From Onstottus_B sp035558335 (GTDB lineage: Bacteria; Acidobacteriota; Blastocatellia; UBA7656): a stretch of DNA of 8,185 bases. Below the pieces are notes generated by a model. That model had not been told where the DNA came from and searched no databases. It saw nothing but the letters and a program-made list of their open reading frames with translations. Every line of letters starts with the position of its first letter. Within the stretch, counting starts at the first letter, position 1. The stretch is from assembly GCA_035558335.1 (NCBI GenBank), contig DATMCM010000362.1, positions 1 to 8,185 on the forward strand, given 5' to 3'. Positions 1 through 7,700 of this stretch are shown here, one piece after another. The position numbers and the translations under genes were made by a program.

Positions 1-200
1 ATCACTGCCTCTCGGGCGGTAGTATGACAATTGATGTGCCAAAGGAATGTCATGCGGACAAAGCGACAGATCTGCTGAAGAATTGAACCTTTTTCGGGCC
101 GACCTGTTGAAACGTCCGCGAACTGGAGCACGAATTGCGAAGGAGTGCGTACGAAATGGTATGGCTGGAAACCGTTGGCGCTCAGATGCGAGCGGGTCAT
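1..200 (-). CDS. Possible partial ORF overlapping the BCCP stop codon (ATGA), 3' end outside window
   Basis: An ATG at 200-198 overlaps the TGA of the biotin carrier gene (199-197) in the classic ATGA arrangement that often couples translation of operon neighbours. The frame then stays open for 66 codons to the window edge. The peptide begins MTRSHLSANGFQPYHF and ends near CHTTAREAV. I recognise no family, motif, signal peptide or membrane segment. Third-position GC falls from high at the start to mediocre further on, so coding character is weak. An open stretch of this length can occur by chance at this base composition. If it is real, it is the next gene of the carboxylase operon. If not, this is the non-coding tail downstream of the carrier gene. 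No clear T-run terminator was found here. Confidence 0.27.
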   Translation of the reverse strand, partial: MTRSHLSANGFQPYHFVRTPSQFVLQFADVSTGRPEKGSILQQICRFVRMTFLWHINCHTTAREAV

Positions 201-688
201 TCGACGACGGCGAGCACCTGATTGTTGTTGACCGTCTCCCCTTCGGCGACGCGAACCTCGAGAATTCGCCCGGCCTTTGGAGACTTGATCTCGTTCTGCA
301 TCTTCATCGCTTCTACAACGATGATGCCCTGACCTGCGGCAACTTCATCGCCGGGCTTCAAGAGAATGCGAACCACTTTGCCAGGCATGGGGGCCGTGAG
401 TTGCTGCTGGCCTTCAGGACGGTGTTCGCTCGTTCGGCGCTGCTTGCGATCGATTATGCTCGCCGTGAACAAACGGCCCCGAAGCGTCACCCGCAGTGAG
501 TTTGCATCAGCAGACCAAACATGAGCTTCGTGGACCTCGTCTCCCTGGAACATCAGATACACGCCGGGTTGAGGGGTCGAAACTTCAAGGTCGTAGCTTC
601 GTTGGCCGATCACGGCGACGATGCGTCCGTTGCGGCGCTCGAGCTCGAGGTTTATCTGATGACCGTCGATGTCCGCTTCGTATCTCAT
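197..688 (-). CDS. Biotin carboxyl carrier protein (BCCP) subunit of an acyl-CoA carboxylase
   Basis: This 163-residue protein carries the biotin that biotin carboxylase carboxylates and that then delivers CO2 to a carboxyltransferase. The C-terminal half (about 96-163) is a biotinyl domain. It has the conserved APMPG turn at 99-103 and the EAMKM motif at 126-130, with Lys129 as the expected biotinylated residue. The N-terminal part (1-80) is predicted mostly beta strand and resembles the linker (BT-type) region of propionyl-CoA-type alpha chains more than the Ala/Pro-rich linker of E. coli AccB. The two genes therefore look like a split alpha chain. It starts 30 bases after the biotin carboxylase stop, so the pair is surely co-transcribed. 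The ATG at 688 has no strong Shine-Dalgarno site. The substrate (acetyl-, propionyl- or another acyl-CoA) cannot be settled from this subunit. The carrier call is secure. Confidence 0.93.
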   Translation of the reverse strand: MRYEADIDGHQINLELERRNGRIVAVIGQRSYDLEVSTPQPGVYLMFQGDEVHEAHVWSADANSLRVTLRGRLFTASIIDRKQRRTSEHRPEGQQQLTAPMPGKVVRILLKPGDEVAAGQGIIVVEAMKMQNEIKSPKAGRILEVRVAEGETVNNNQVLAVVE

Positions 689-718
689 GTTTGATTGCCG
701 TCTTTCGATTCCGACAGC

Positions 719-2230
719 TCACCGCCGTTGGGCGATACGCGCTTCAAGCTTCCAACGGCTCTCAGAGGACCGCGCAGGCGCAGAGTCCGGCTCAACCGAC
801 GATGACTTTGCGTGCACCACCGCCGCAATGGCAGCCAGGTCTCGGAGCTTGACTTCGACGTCATCGTTCGAACGTTGTGCCTGGGAATCGACGCTCAAGA
901 ACCGGTCAATGAACCCGGTATCGAACTCGCCGCGTTTGAAGTCCGCGTCTTGAGCGATGGCCCTGAAAAACGGCACCGTCGTGCTAATCCCCTCGATCGA
1001 GTATTCATCCAGGACTCGAGCCAGCCGATTCACCGCAGCCTCGCGCGTCTCGGCCCAAACGCAGAGTTTCGCGAGCAACGGATCATAGAAGATCGGCACT
1101 TCCCAACCTTGATAGCTGCCGCTGTCGTATCGAACGCCTGGACCGGCGGGCTCGACGAGCTTCGTGATTCGGCCCGGGCTGGGCAGAAACCCGTTGTCCG
1201 GATCTTCCGCGTATATGCGGCACTCGATCGCTGCCCCGCGCATCACGATGTCTTCCTGCGAAAACGATAGCTTTTCTCCCGCAGCGACTTTGATTTGTTC
1301 GTGAACCAGATCGCGGCCCGTAACCAGTTCCGTGACCGGATGCTCGACTTGAAGGCGAGTGTTCATCTCCAGGAAGTAGAAATTCCGTTGTTCATCGACC
1401 AAAAACTCGATGGTTCCCGCGTTGACGTAGCCGGCTGCCCGCGCGACCTTAACGGCGGCTTCGCCCATTCGCCGCCGCAAGTCTTCATCGACAACCGGCG
1501 AAGGACACTCTTCGACCACCTTCTGGTGCCGGCGTTGAAGCGAGCACTCGCGCTCGCCCAGGTAGACCATGTTTCCGTGCCGGTCACCGATCAATTGAAT
1601 CTCGATGTGTCTCGGCCGCTCGATATACTTCTCGATGTAGACCGACGCGTCAGTGAAGCTCGCTGCCGCTTCTGACTGCGCGAGCGGGTAAGCGCTTGCG
1701 AGTTCCCGGCGCGAGCGCACGAGCCGCAGCCCCTTGCCTCCGCCGCCTGACGCAGCTTTGAGCATGATCGGATACCCGACGTCTTCAGCGACTGACTCGG
1801 CTTCTTCAATGGAAGTGAGTGGCGTTGTGGTTCCAGGCACGACCGGAACCCCCGAGGCTTGTGCCGCGGTGCGAGCGCTGGTCTTCGATCCCATCAACCG
1901 CATCGCAGAAGGCGGGGGGCCTATCAGCACCAATCCGGCATCTTCGACCGCGTCAGCGAAGTTGGCGTTCTCTGACAGGAATCCGTAGCCGGGATGAATA
2001 GCTTCGGCATCCAAGGACCGGGCGGCGCCGATGATCTTTTCGATAACTAGGTAGCTTTCGTTTGACGGAGACGGCCCGATGTAAGCGGCCTGATCGGCGG
2101 CGCGCACGTGAAGCGACGCTCGGTCTGCGTCCGAATAAACCGCAACCGGCGAGATGCCCATCTCCCGGCAGGCGCGAGCGATTCGGACCGCGATCTCCCC
2201 GCGATTTGCAATCAGTAGCTTCCTAAACAT
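719..2230 (-). CDS. accC: Biotin carboxylase subunit of acetyl-/propionyl-CoA carboxylase
   Basis: This enzyme uses ATP and bicarbonate to carboxylate biotin on the carrier protein, the first half-reaction of acyl-CoA carboxylases in the cytoplasm. The 503-residue chain opens with the typical MFRKLLIANRGEIAVRI. It has an ATP-grasp glycine-rich loop at 161-167 (SGGGGKG) with Lys158 before it, Lys116, the HQK triad at 235-237, Glu275, Glu288, Asn290, Arg292 and Glu296 (EMNTRLQVEHP), and Arg338 in ECRIYAEDP. These correspond almost number for number to the E. coli AccC active site, so it should be active. A C-terminal extension past about residue 445 makes it longer than E. coli AccC (about 450) and ends without a biotinyl domain, which is encoded by the next gene. 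I chose the ATG at 2230. An in-frame GTG at 2236 would add two residues. No carboxyltransferase gene is nearby, so accC is a family label and the substrate is open. Confidence 0.95.
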   Translation of the reverse strand: MFRKLLIANRGEIAVRIARACREMGISPVAVYSDADRASLHVRAADQAAYIGPSPSNESYLVIEKIIGAARSLDAEAIHPGYGFLSENANFADAVEDAGLVLIGPPPSAMRLMGSKTSARTAAQASGVPVVPGTTTPLTSIEEAESVAEDVGYPIMLKAASGGGGKGLRLVRSRRELASAYPLAQSEAAASFTDASVYIEKYIERPRHIEIQLIGDRHGNMVYLGERECSLQRRHQKVVEECPSPVVDEDLRRRMGEAAVKVARAAGYVNAGTIEFLVDEQRNFYFLEMNTRLQVEHPVTELVTGRDLVHEQIKVAAGEKLSFSQEDIVMRGAAIECRIYAEDPDNGFLPSPGRITKLVEPAGPGVRYDSGSYQGWEVPIFYDPLLAKLCVWAETREAAVNRLARVLDEYSIEGISTTVPFFRAIAQDADFKRGEFDTGFIDRFLSVDSQAQRSNDDVEVKLRDLAAIAAVVHAKSSSVEPDSAPARSSESRWKLEARIAQRR

Positions 2231-2325
2231 AAGCACAGAAGGGTGGCCAGAGCTCGTCTACCTGGACTTGCCGACGGGCTCGACATGCGACCCAACAATC
2301 GCTGTGGGGGTCTCTGCCACAGTCG

Positions 2326-3096
2326 CTATCGGTCAGCGGAGATTCGTCCTGTTGGTTTCTTTACTTCGGAGTTTGTGACGAATATGCCATCGCGCATAAT
2401 AACGTCATCGCCGGTGCCGAGCCTTCCGTCGGGGCCGGCTGAACGCAGTTCGAAGTTTATGAACTGTATTCCGGTAATCTCGAGCGAGCGGTCTGCGATT
2501 TGATCGTTGATGGGTTGATACTTAATGCTGTGTTCCCAGTAGTCGGCAGGAAGCGATTGCCCGATAACCTTTGTAAGCTCCTGCGTGTTCTTTGGGTACG
2601 AATGATAAGTTCGTTTGTAGTCTTCAAGCTCGTTGGCGTACTCGTACATTGCCGCCTGCGTAGCAGCGAGTTGTCGCGCTCGCCAGTTGTCAAGCGCGCG
2701 CGGTATGTGGGCGATCGCATAAGCTCCGAGGATTGCGCTTGCGAGCACGGTCACTGTCAACGTCGAAAGCGCAGTCCGATAGCCGCCGTACCAACCGGGT
2801 TCCCTCCGAGCGAGCTTTATCGCGCGCCAGGACGACCATAGGACCACGACAGCTCCAAACGCCAACCACTTGGTGAACGCAAGCGAGACGCCTGTCACTA
2901 TCGCGAGCAGCAGGACCGAAGTCATGGCCGGTCCCAGCCGCTGAACCTTGAGCGGCGCTTCGTCAAGCGGTTCACCTACGAACCGGGCCCCGCAACTGCA
3001 CTCACGCACGCCAAGAGTTATGCCGACACCGCAGCAGGGGCACGCCATGCGTCGTTTATTGTCCGAGTGATTCTGAATTCCGATCGTCGCGTCCAC
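2326..3096 (-). CDS. Zinc-ribbon membrane protein with GspG/pseudopilin-like C-terminal domain, function unknown
   Basis: I recognise no named family across the full length. From the GTG at 3096 it has 256 residues. Cys19, Cys21, Cys22, Cys33 and Cys35 (CPCCG, then ECSCG) form a likely small zinc ribbon. Hydrophobic stretches follow at about 58-78, 80-92 and 108-131. A soluble tail then contains a helix with an EDYKRTYHSYP-like segment (about 153-167) and an SAGPDGRLGTGDDV motif (219-232), which resembles the C-terminal fold of type II secretion major pseudopilins (GspG family). No prepilin cleavage site is visible, so it is unlikely to be a processed pilin. The start choice rests on an AAGGAAG site 6 bases before the GTG. 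A TTG at 3120 would give 264 residues, and an ATG at 3048 would leave only two residues before the first Cys. It lies 26 bases after the phosphatidyltransferase gene, suggesting one transcript. A membrane location is inferred. Confidence 0.75.
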   Translation of the reverse strand: MDATIGIQNHSDNKRRMACPCCGVGITLGVRECSCGARFVGEPLDEAPLKVQRLGPAMTSVLLLAIVTGVSLAFTKWLAFGAVVVLWSSWRAIKLARREPGWYGGYRTALSTLTVTVLASAILGAYAIAHIPRALDNWRARQLAATQAAMYEYANELEDYKRTYHSYPKNTQELTKVIGQSLPADYWEHSIKYQPINDQIADRSLEITGIQFINFELRSAGPDGRLGTGDDVIMRDGIFVTNSEVKKPTGRISADR

Positions 3097-3102
3097 AGTT
3101 GT

Positions 3103-3109
3103 CTTCCTT
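3103..3109 (-). promoter_or_regulatory. Ribosome binding site that decides the start of the zinc-ribbon gene
   Basis: Read on the minus strand this is AAGGAAG, 6 bases before the GTG at 3096. Neither the upstream TTG at 3120 nor the downstream ATG at 3048 has a comparable site. This favours a GTG start and a 26-base gap to the preceding stop codon. Confidence 0.6.
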
Positions 3110-3122
3110 GCAGAACTCAAAA

Positions 3123-3833
3123 TCAGTTCTGGACGAAATAGTCCGCTCTCAACAGCTTTTCCTGGCCTGGTGCTTCCTCGCGCTTCATACGTTCCGCTTC
3201 AACCGCCGCGCGGTCGGACTCTCTCAGCTCGCGCCAGGTGTGATAGACCCGATGCACCACCGTCCAATGCGACAATACGGCCAGCACCCACAGCACCTGC
3301 GGCATCTTGTGCAAGAACGGGTTCGACGCCGGACCGATCTCAGTAAGCGAGCCGATGATCAACAGAACAACGCGCTCCGGTCGCTCAAGGAAGCCGACTT
3401 TACAAGCGATGTCCAGCGACTCCGCCCGCGCCCGTGAGTAGCTGACCATCACCGAACCTACAAGCGCCAGCCCGGTCAACGCCACAAGTAGCGTCGAGTG
3501 CTTCTCGGTGTCTCGCGCATAGAACACCATTATTCCAACGTAGACTATTATGTCGGAATAGCGGTCTATGACCGAATCAAAGAACGCGCCGAAACGGGTC
3601 ACGCGACCTCGAAGCCGCGCCACCTGCCCGTCCAGCATGTCAAACACGTTGGCGAGGATCATCAAGAGCCCCGCCCTGAAGAACATTCCGTAGCCGTACA
3701 GAACGCCGCAGCCGATGTTTATAAGCAACCCTATAAAGGTCAGAGCGTTTGGGTTTATCCGGCTGCGCGAAAGCCCGCGAACAATTGCTCCAAGGATCCT
3801 CTTACCACCCGCCCCGATGGCATCACTTATCAT
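3123..3833 (-). CDS. CDP-alcohol phosphatidyltransferase family membrane protein
   Basis: Members transfer a phosphatidyl group from CDP-diacylglycerol (or a related CDP-alcohol) to an alcohol such as inositol phosphate or glycerol phosphate, making membrane phospholipids at the inner membrane. The 236-residue protein has the complete family signature: Asp65, Asp68-Gly69, Ala72-Arg73, Gly82, Asp86 and Asp90 (DG-x2-AR-x8-G-x3-D-x3-D), which binds metal and CDP. The N-terminal RINPNALTFIG and several hydrophobic helices (about 30-64, 95-106, 115-131, 155-163, 179-193) fit the fold. The Y-x-RARAE segment (132-138) and the ERPER segment (150-154) recall inositol-phosphate-type synthases and some PgsA-like proteins, so the acceptor may be a sugar or inositol phosphate, but this is inference. 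The ATG at 3833 is supported by a GGAGG site 7 bases upstream. It appears to start its own transcript and to be followed by the zinc-ribbon gene. Family is certain, acceptor unknown. Confidence 0.92.
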   Translation of the reverse strand: MISDAIGAGGKRILGAIVRGLSRSRINPNALTFIGLLINIGCGVLYGYGMFFRAGLLMILANVFDMLDGQVARLRGRVTRFGAFFDSVIDRYSDIIVYVGIMVFYARDTEKHSTLLVALTGLALVGSVMVSYSRARAESLDIACKVGFLERPERVVLLIIGSLTEIGPASNPFLHKMPQVLWVLAVLSHWTVVHRVYHTWRELRESDRAAVEAERMKREEAPGQEKLLRADYFVQN

Positions 3834-3840
3834 CCCCAGG

Positions 3841-3845
3841 CCTCC
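3841..3845 (-). promoter_or_regulatory. Strong Shine-Dalgarno site of the phosphatidyltransferase gene
   Basis: On the minus strand this reads GGAGG and lies 7 bases before the ATG at 3833. It is the best ribosome site in the window and fixes the start. Confidence 0.7.
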
Positions 3846-3879
3846 GACCTTCGGCCATCGCCGCCATCAGCGAAGCGCT

Positions 3880-3909
3880 ACTATTACAAAGCGGCAACCC
3901 CATTGTCAA
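3880..3909 (-). promoter_or_regulatory. Candidate sigma-70 promoter for the phosphatidyltransferase operon
   Basis: On the minus strand a perfect TTGACA -35 (3909-3904) is followed after 17 bases by TAATAG (3886-3881), or after 18 bases by AATAGT (3885-3880), a moderate -10. Transcription would begin near 3873 and leave a leader of about 40 bases with the GGAGG site. It lies in the 159-base gap after greA, so the lipid gene can be expressed separately from greA. Confidence 0.5.
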
Positions 3910-3992
3910 GGTAGTGAGAGAGCGGAAGTTAACACCAATTTGGGCGATCAGCGCGGCTCCCTTTCCCTTGCACGACGGCGCTCACTTCTGGG

Positions 3993-4466
3993 TTAATCCG
4001 CCTTGTCATGAACTGTTATTAGTTTGACTATCTCGAAGCGACGTTTGCCGGCCGGTGTTGCTATCTCGACCTCGTCGCCTTCCTTCTTGCCCATCAGCCC
4101 CCGACCGATCGGCGACGTTGTGGAGATCTTGTTCTGCGACGCGTCCGAGTCTTCGGCCATCACCAGGCTGTAGTTGAATTCTTCACCAGAGTCCAAGTCG
4201 TAAAGCTGAACGGTTGAGCCATAAGCCACCCGATCATGTGGTAGACGAGACGTGTCCAGCCTCGAAATATCGGACATGCGCTTCCGCAAGTTGGCGATCC
4301 GGGCCCGAACGAAGTCCTGACGGCTGCGGGCGGATTCATATTCGGCGTTCTCCGACAGGTCACCCATCGCAACCGCACGCTTCAGTTCAGCGGGAATTTC
4401 TGTGCGCAGCTCGGTCTCGAGCTGCCGCAACTCGTCTTGAATCTTCTGCCTTATTTCTTCAGACAT
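3993..4466 (-). CDS. greA: Transcription elongation factor GreA
   Basis: GreA enters the secondary channel of RNA polymerase and stimulates cleavage of backtracked transcripts so that stalled elongation resumes. The 157-residue protein matches the usual length of about 158. The N-terminal half is a coiled-coil hairpin (1-70) whose tip carries GDLSENAEY (35-43), with the catalytic acidic residues at Asp36 and Glu39. The C-terminal half is the FKBP-like domain with the family hallmark ISTTSPIGRGLMGKKEGDEV (114-133). I chose the ATG at 4466, which has an AGGA site 10 bases upstream. A TTG at 4490 would add eight residues not typical of the family. It is divergent from the hybrid kinase gene and appears to be single, with a 159-base gap to the next minus-strand gene. 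Confidence 0.96.
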   Translation of the reverse strand: MSEEIRQKIQDELRQLETELRTEIPAELKRAVAMGDLSENAEYESARSRQDFVRARIANLRKRMSDISRLDTSRLPHDRVAYGSTVQLYDLDSGEEFNYSLVMAEDSDASQNKISTTSPIGRGLMGKKEGDEVEIATPAGKRRFEIVKLITVHDKAD

Positions 4467-4502
4467 AGTGAGTCGATCCTGGCTAATCAAGTCGCCACTA
4501 AG

Positions 4503-4529
4503 TTTATATCGCCAAGGTTAACCGAACAA
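4503..4529 (-). promoter_or_regulatory. Candidate promoter for greA
   Basis: On the minus strand TATAAA (4508-4503) follows TTGTTC (4529-4524) with a short 15-base spacer (16 if the -35 is read as CTTGTT). The predicted start near 4496 would give a leader of about 30 bases before the ATG at 4466. The spacer contains the palindrome GGTTAACC (4516-4523). The short spacing lowers confidence. Confidence 0.35.
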
Positions 4530-4619
4530 GGAGCCGGCTACGTCCTTGATCGGGTTAGTTTTGGGTGCCCCTGGCCGTTTTCCGGTTTTGGCGCCTTAGC
4601 CGCGCATTAAAGCTTATAA

Positions 4620-4648
4620 TTGACGCTTAGTAGCCGAGGGACTAGAAT
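4620..4648 (+). promoter_or_regulatory. Near-consensus sigma-70 promoter for the hybrid kinase gene
   Basis: TTGACG at 4620-4625 is followed by a 17-base spacer and TAGAAT at 4643-4648. Each hexamer has one mismatch to consensus and the spacing is optimal. A TATAAT also occurs at 4615-4620, overlapping the -35 by one base, but it lacks a good -35 at usual spacing. Transcription from about 4655 gives a leader of about 60 bases. The position between divergent genes and directly ahead of the kinase supports the call. Confidence 0.65.
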
Positions 4649-4714
4649 CAGCGGTGACCCCTGTACAGGAGACTGGTTAAACCGGACAACACTAGCCCCG
4701 CGCTCGCTCGACAA

Positions 4715-7700
4715 ATGCAAACATCCAGAGAAGGCAGAATTCGGCAGATCTTTGACGAAGTCGGTCGCGGCTCGAGCTTGGAGCGCTCGCTCGACTTGAT
4801 CGCCGAACAGGTCGCGACTGACATCGGATCGCCCACCTGCAAGATTTGGGTCGTCAAGCGCGGCGACATTTGCGAACGTTGTGCCCTCGCCGACATTTGC
4901 TCCAACCGCCAGATGTGTATGCACCTGATCGCCGCCAGCGGCGCCGAGATAGATCGCGAGTATCCGAGGATTCCTCTCTCGGTCTTCAAGGCGCCGTTGA
5001 TCACCAGCGGCGGAATCTCGGACTTCAGCGAACCAAACGGAACAGGCGACAAGCTATTCAGTCTTCAACATAGCAAACAAACGGACAGCTTGGACTCGTA
5101 CGCGGTCTACCCGCTCAGGAGCACCTCGGGCACGATTGGACTGATTGGGGTGTTTAACCGCCGGCCGACTCGAAAAGACGAGTTGGAAGCCATAGAGGCG
5201 CTTGCGCCTGCCGCGGTAGCCGCGATTCGCGTTGCCGAGCTTCAGTCACGTTGCGATTCGCTGAGAGAAAGGCTCGCAGCAGACTCGCCTTCCCTCCCGC
5301 AAGATCATGTCAAAACGCGAGAGCGAGAGCTTGAAGAAGCGGTGGCCTTTTTGAAGGTCGAGCGGGAGGCTCTGGCCAGCGCGACCGCCGAAGCCGGCCG
5401 GCGTCTTCAGGAGCTGGAGACTCACAGCCGTCAACTGCGCGAACAGAACGAAACCCTTGTCAAGATGCAGGAAGAGAGCGGTCATCAGGCTTCTGAGATG
5501 GCTTACCATCTTGAAGCGGAACGCCACAGGCTGGAAGAAGAGAATCAACAGCTCAAGGGCAGGCTGGTCGCGCTTGAAGCAAGCCTCAGCGATTTTAGTC
5601 GCGCGCGCCTGGCTCTCGCGGAAGAGATTGCCGAGCAGACGCGCGAGCTTGAAGAGATCAAGGCGAAAGCGGCGCATCTTGAAGAAGCCGCCGCTCGCTC
5701 GGGCGCAGAGTCGATTGCTGCGCTCGAGGTCGAGAAAACAAAGCTCTCACTCGATGCGACCGAGCTCGAGCATTCATTGCGGCTTGCCGAGGAGGCGCGG
5801 GCGAGTCTCGAGCAGACTGTGGTTCAGCTTGAATCGAGCATTGCTCAGGCGACCGAAGACCGAGAGCGGCTCACAGTAGAGAACAGCCGGGTGAGCGATG
5901 AGAATGAGCAACTGCTCGCGGAGGTGGAACGGCTGAGCAAGGAGCACGCGAAGGCCCAGAGCAACCGCGTTGATGCCGAACACGCCCGACTGACTTCGCT
6001 AAACTCCGAGCTGATGCAGGCGCTGGCGGTTGCCGACGGGCGCGGCAGCCTGATCGAGCAAGAGAATGCTTCGCTCAAAAAGGAACTGGCTGAAACGAGA
6101 GCGCAAGCCGAAGGCCGCGCGGCCGCCTCTGAAGTACAGAACACCACTCTGCGCGAAACGGTAGCCCGCCTCGAAGAGAAGATCAAAGCTCTCAAGGCTC
6201 GCGCCGCCGAAATTGAACAGAAAAAGACCGCCGTCGAGGAAACCAATCGGGTGCTGGAAGAGGCGGTCGAGCAGTTCGAGTCGTTGTCCGCCCGGCTCGA
6301 AGACACTGCGGTGAAACTTCGCACCCGCGCTGAAGCAAGCGAGCGCGCCCGTGCGGACCTCGAACAGCGCAGCCGCGTTCTGGTCGAGGAGAACCGGCGG
6401 CTCCTGCTGGATGCGCAATCGCGCGCGGGTTTCCTTGCGAATATGTCGCACGAGCTTAGGACGCCGATGAATGCAATCATCGGATTCACCTCTCTGCTCC
6501 TCGACGACCGATCGCTACGGTTGAACGACCGTCACCGGCGAAGCCTCGAACGTGTTTCACACAACGCGCGCGACTTGCTTGAGCTGATCAACAACGTGCT
6601 CGACTTGTCGAAGATCGAAGCGGGGCGAATGGACGTCTACGCCGAACCTGCCGACGCGCGCGACCTGGTCGAGCGAGCACTCGGCGTGGTCGAATCGCTG
6701 AAGGAAGGTCGGCCGGTCGAGCTCGTCAGTCGTGTGCAAGGGGCTCTGCCTGCGATGCGAACCGATCGCGCGAAGCTTCAACAGATTCTGATCAATCTCT
6801 TGTCGAACGCGATCAAGTTCACCGAGGAAGGTGAAGTGAGAGTCGCCGCCGAACGTGTTGGGACCGATCGCATTCGCATCACTATCAGCGACACCGGAGT
6901 TGGCATAGCTGATTCAGATCTGGCGAGAATCTTCGAAGAGTTCCGACAGGTCGGAGCCTCCGGGCGAGGCGGGAGGACCGGGACCGGATTAGGGCTAGCG
7001 ATCACACGCAGGTTGGTCAAGATGCTCGGCGGCGAGATAGACGTATCGAGCCGGCTAGGCGAAGGCTCCCAGTTCGCCGTGACCCTGCCGATCGAGATCG
7101 AAGGACACGCCGCGCCAGCGGACGACATCGAGGCCTTGCCCGCTGATCCGGACAAGACAGCACTGGTGATCGACGGTGATCACGCTTCGCTCTACTTGAC
7201 GAAAAAGTACTTGACCGACGCGGGCTACTCGGTGGCCGCGACCGACGATCCCGGGCGGGGAGCGGAGATTGCGCGACTCGCTCGGCCTGCCGTCATCACG
7301 GTCGATCTCGATTCGCTTGAAGACGGAGCGCGCATAGTTGAGCGCCTGGCCAGCTCCGAGAAAAGGGGCGCGATCATCGCGTTGTCAAGGCATGCGGAGT
7401 CCGAGCAGACATCGCTTGACGCCGGAGCAGACATCTTCCTGCGCAAGCCCGTCGACCGCGCTGCTCTGATCGCCTCGCTTGAACGGGCCGGTTCGCCGTC
7501 GCCTGGCCGCGTGCTGGTAGTTGACGATGACCCCGATGCGCTCGATCTCGTTCTTGCAATGATCGGTGACCGGGGCTACGAGATTCAGACCGCGACCAAC
7601 GGCCGCGAAGCGCTCGACCAGATTGCCTGCGCTAAACCGGACGCTATTATTCTCGATTTGATGCTTCCGGAGATGGACGGCTTCGAAGTGGTGCATCGCC

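Noticed and set aside
179..194. Small hairpin CGCTC / GAGCG just after the BCCP stop
   Set aside because: A five-base stem without a T-run is expected by chance and does not qualify as a terminator.
47..499. Plus-strand open frame opposite the BCCP gene
   Set aside because: The minus strand clearly encodes a biotinyl domain here, and this frame is composition-driven.
812..1675. Plus-strand open frames opposite the biotin carboxylase
   Set aside because: The minus-strand frame holds the complete active site of biotin carboxylase, so these are shadows.
2302..2322. Inverted repeat CTGTGG / CCACAG with a 9-base loop after the zinc-ribbon gene
   Set aside because: The stem is only 6 base pairs and no T-run follows on the minus strand, so an intrinsic terminator is not supported. 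It leaves open whether the carboxylase genes are on the same transcript.
4615..4620. TATAAT taken alone as the kinase -10 box
   Set aside because: The only -35-like sequence upstream (TTGGCG at 4588-4593) would need a 21-base spacer. The TTGACG/TAGAAT pair just downstream has ideal spacing.
5246..5677. Antisense open frame of 143 codons in the kinase gene
   Set aside because: It is a shadow of the same coiled-coil coding sequence, with no ribosome site or family match.
5845..6489. Long antisense open frame (214 codons) very rich in Ser and Arg
   Set aside because: It lies opposite the coiled-coil region. The reverse complement of repeated Glu, Ala and Leu codons yields Ser/Arg-rich open frames, and nothing in it resembles a protein family.
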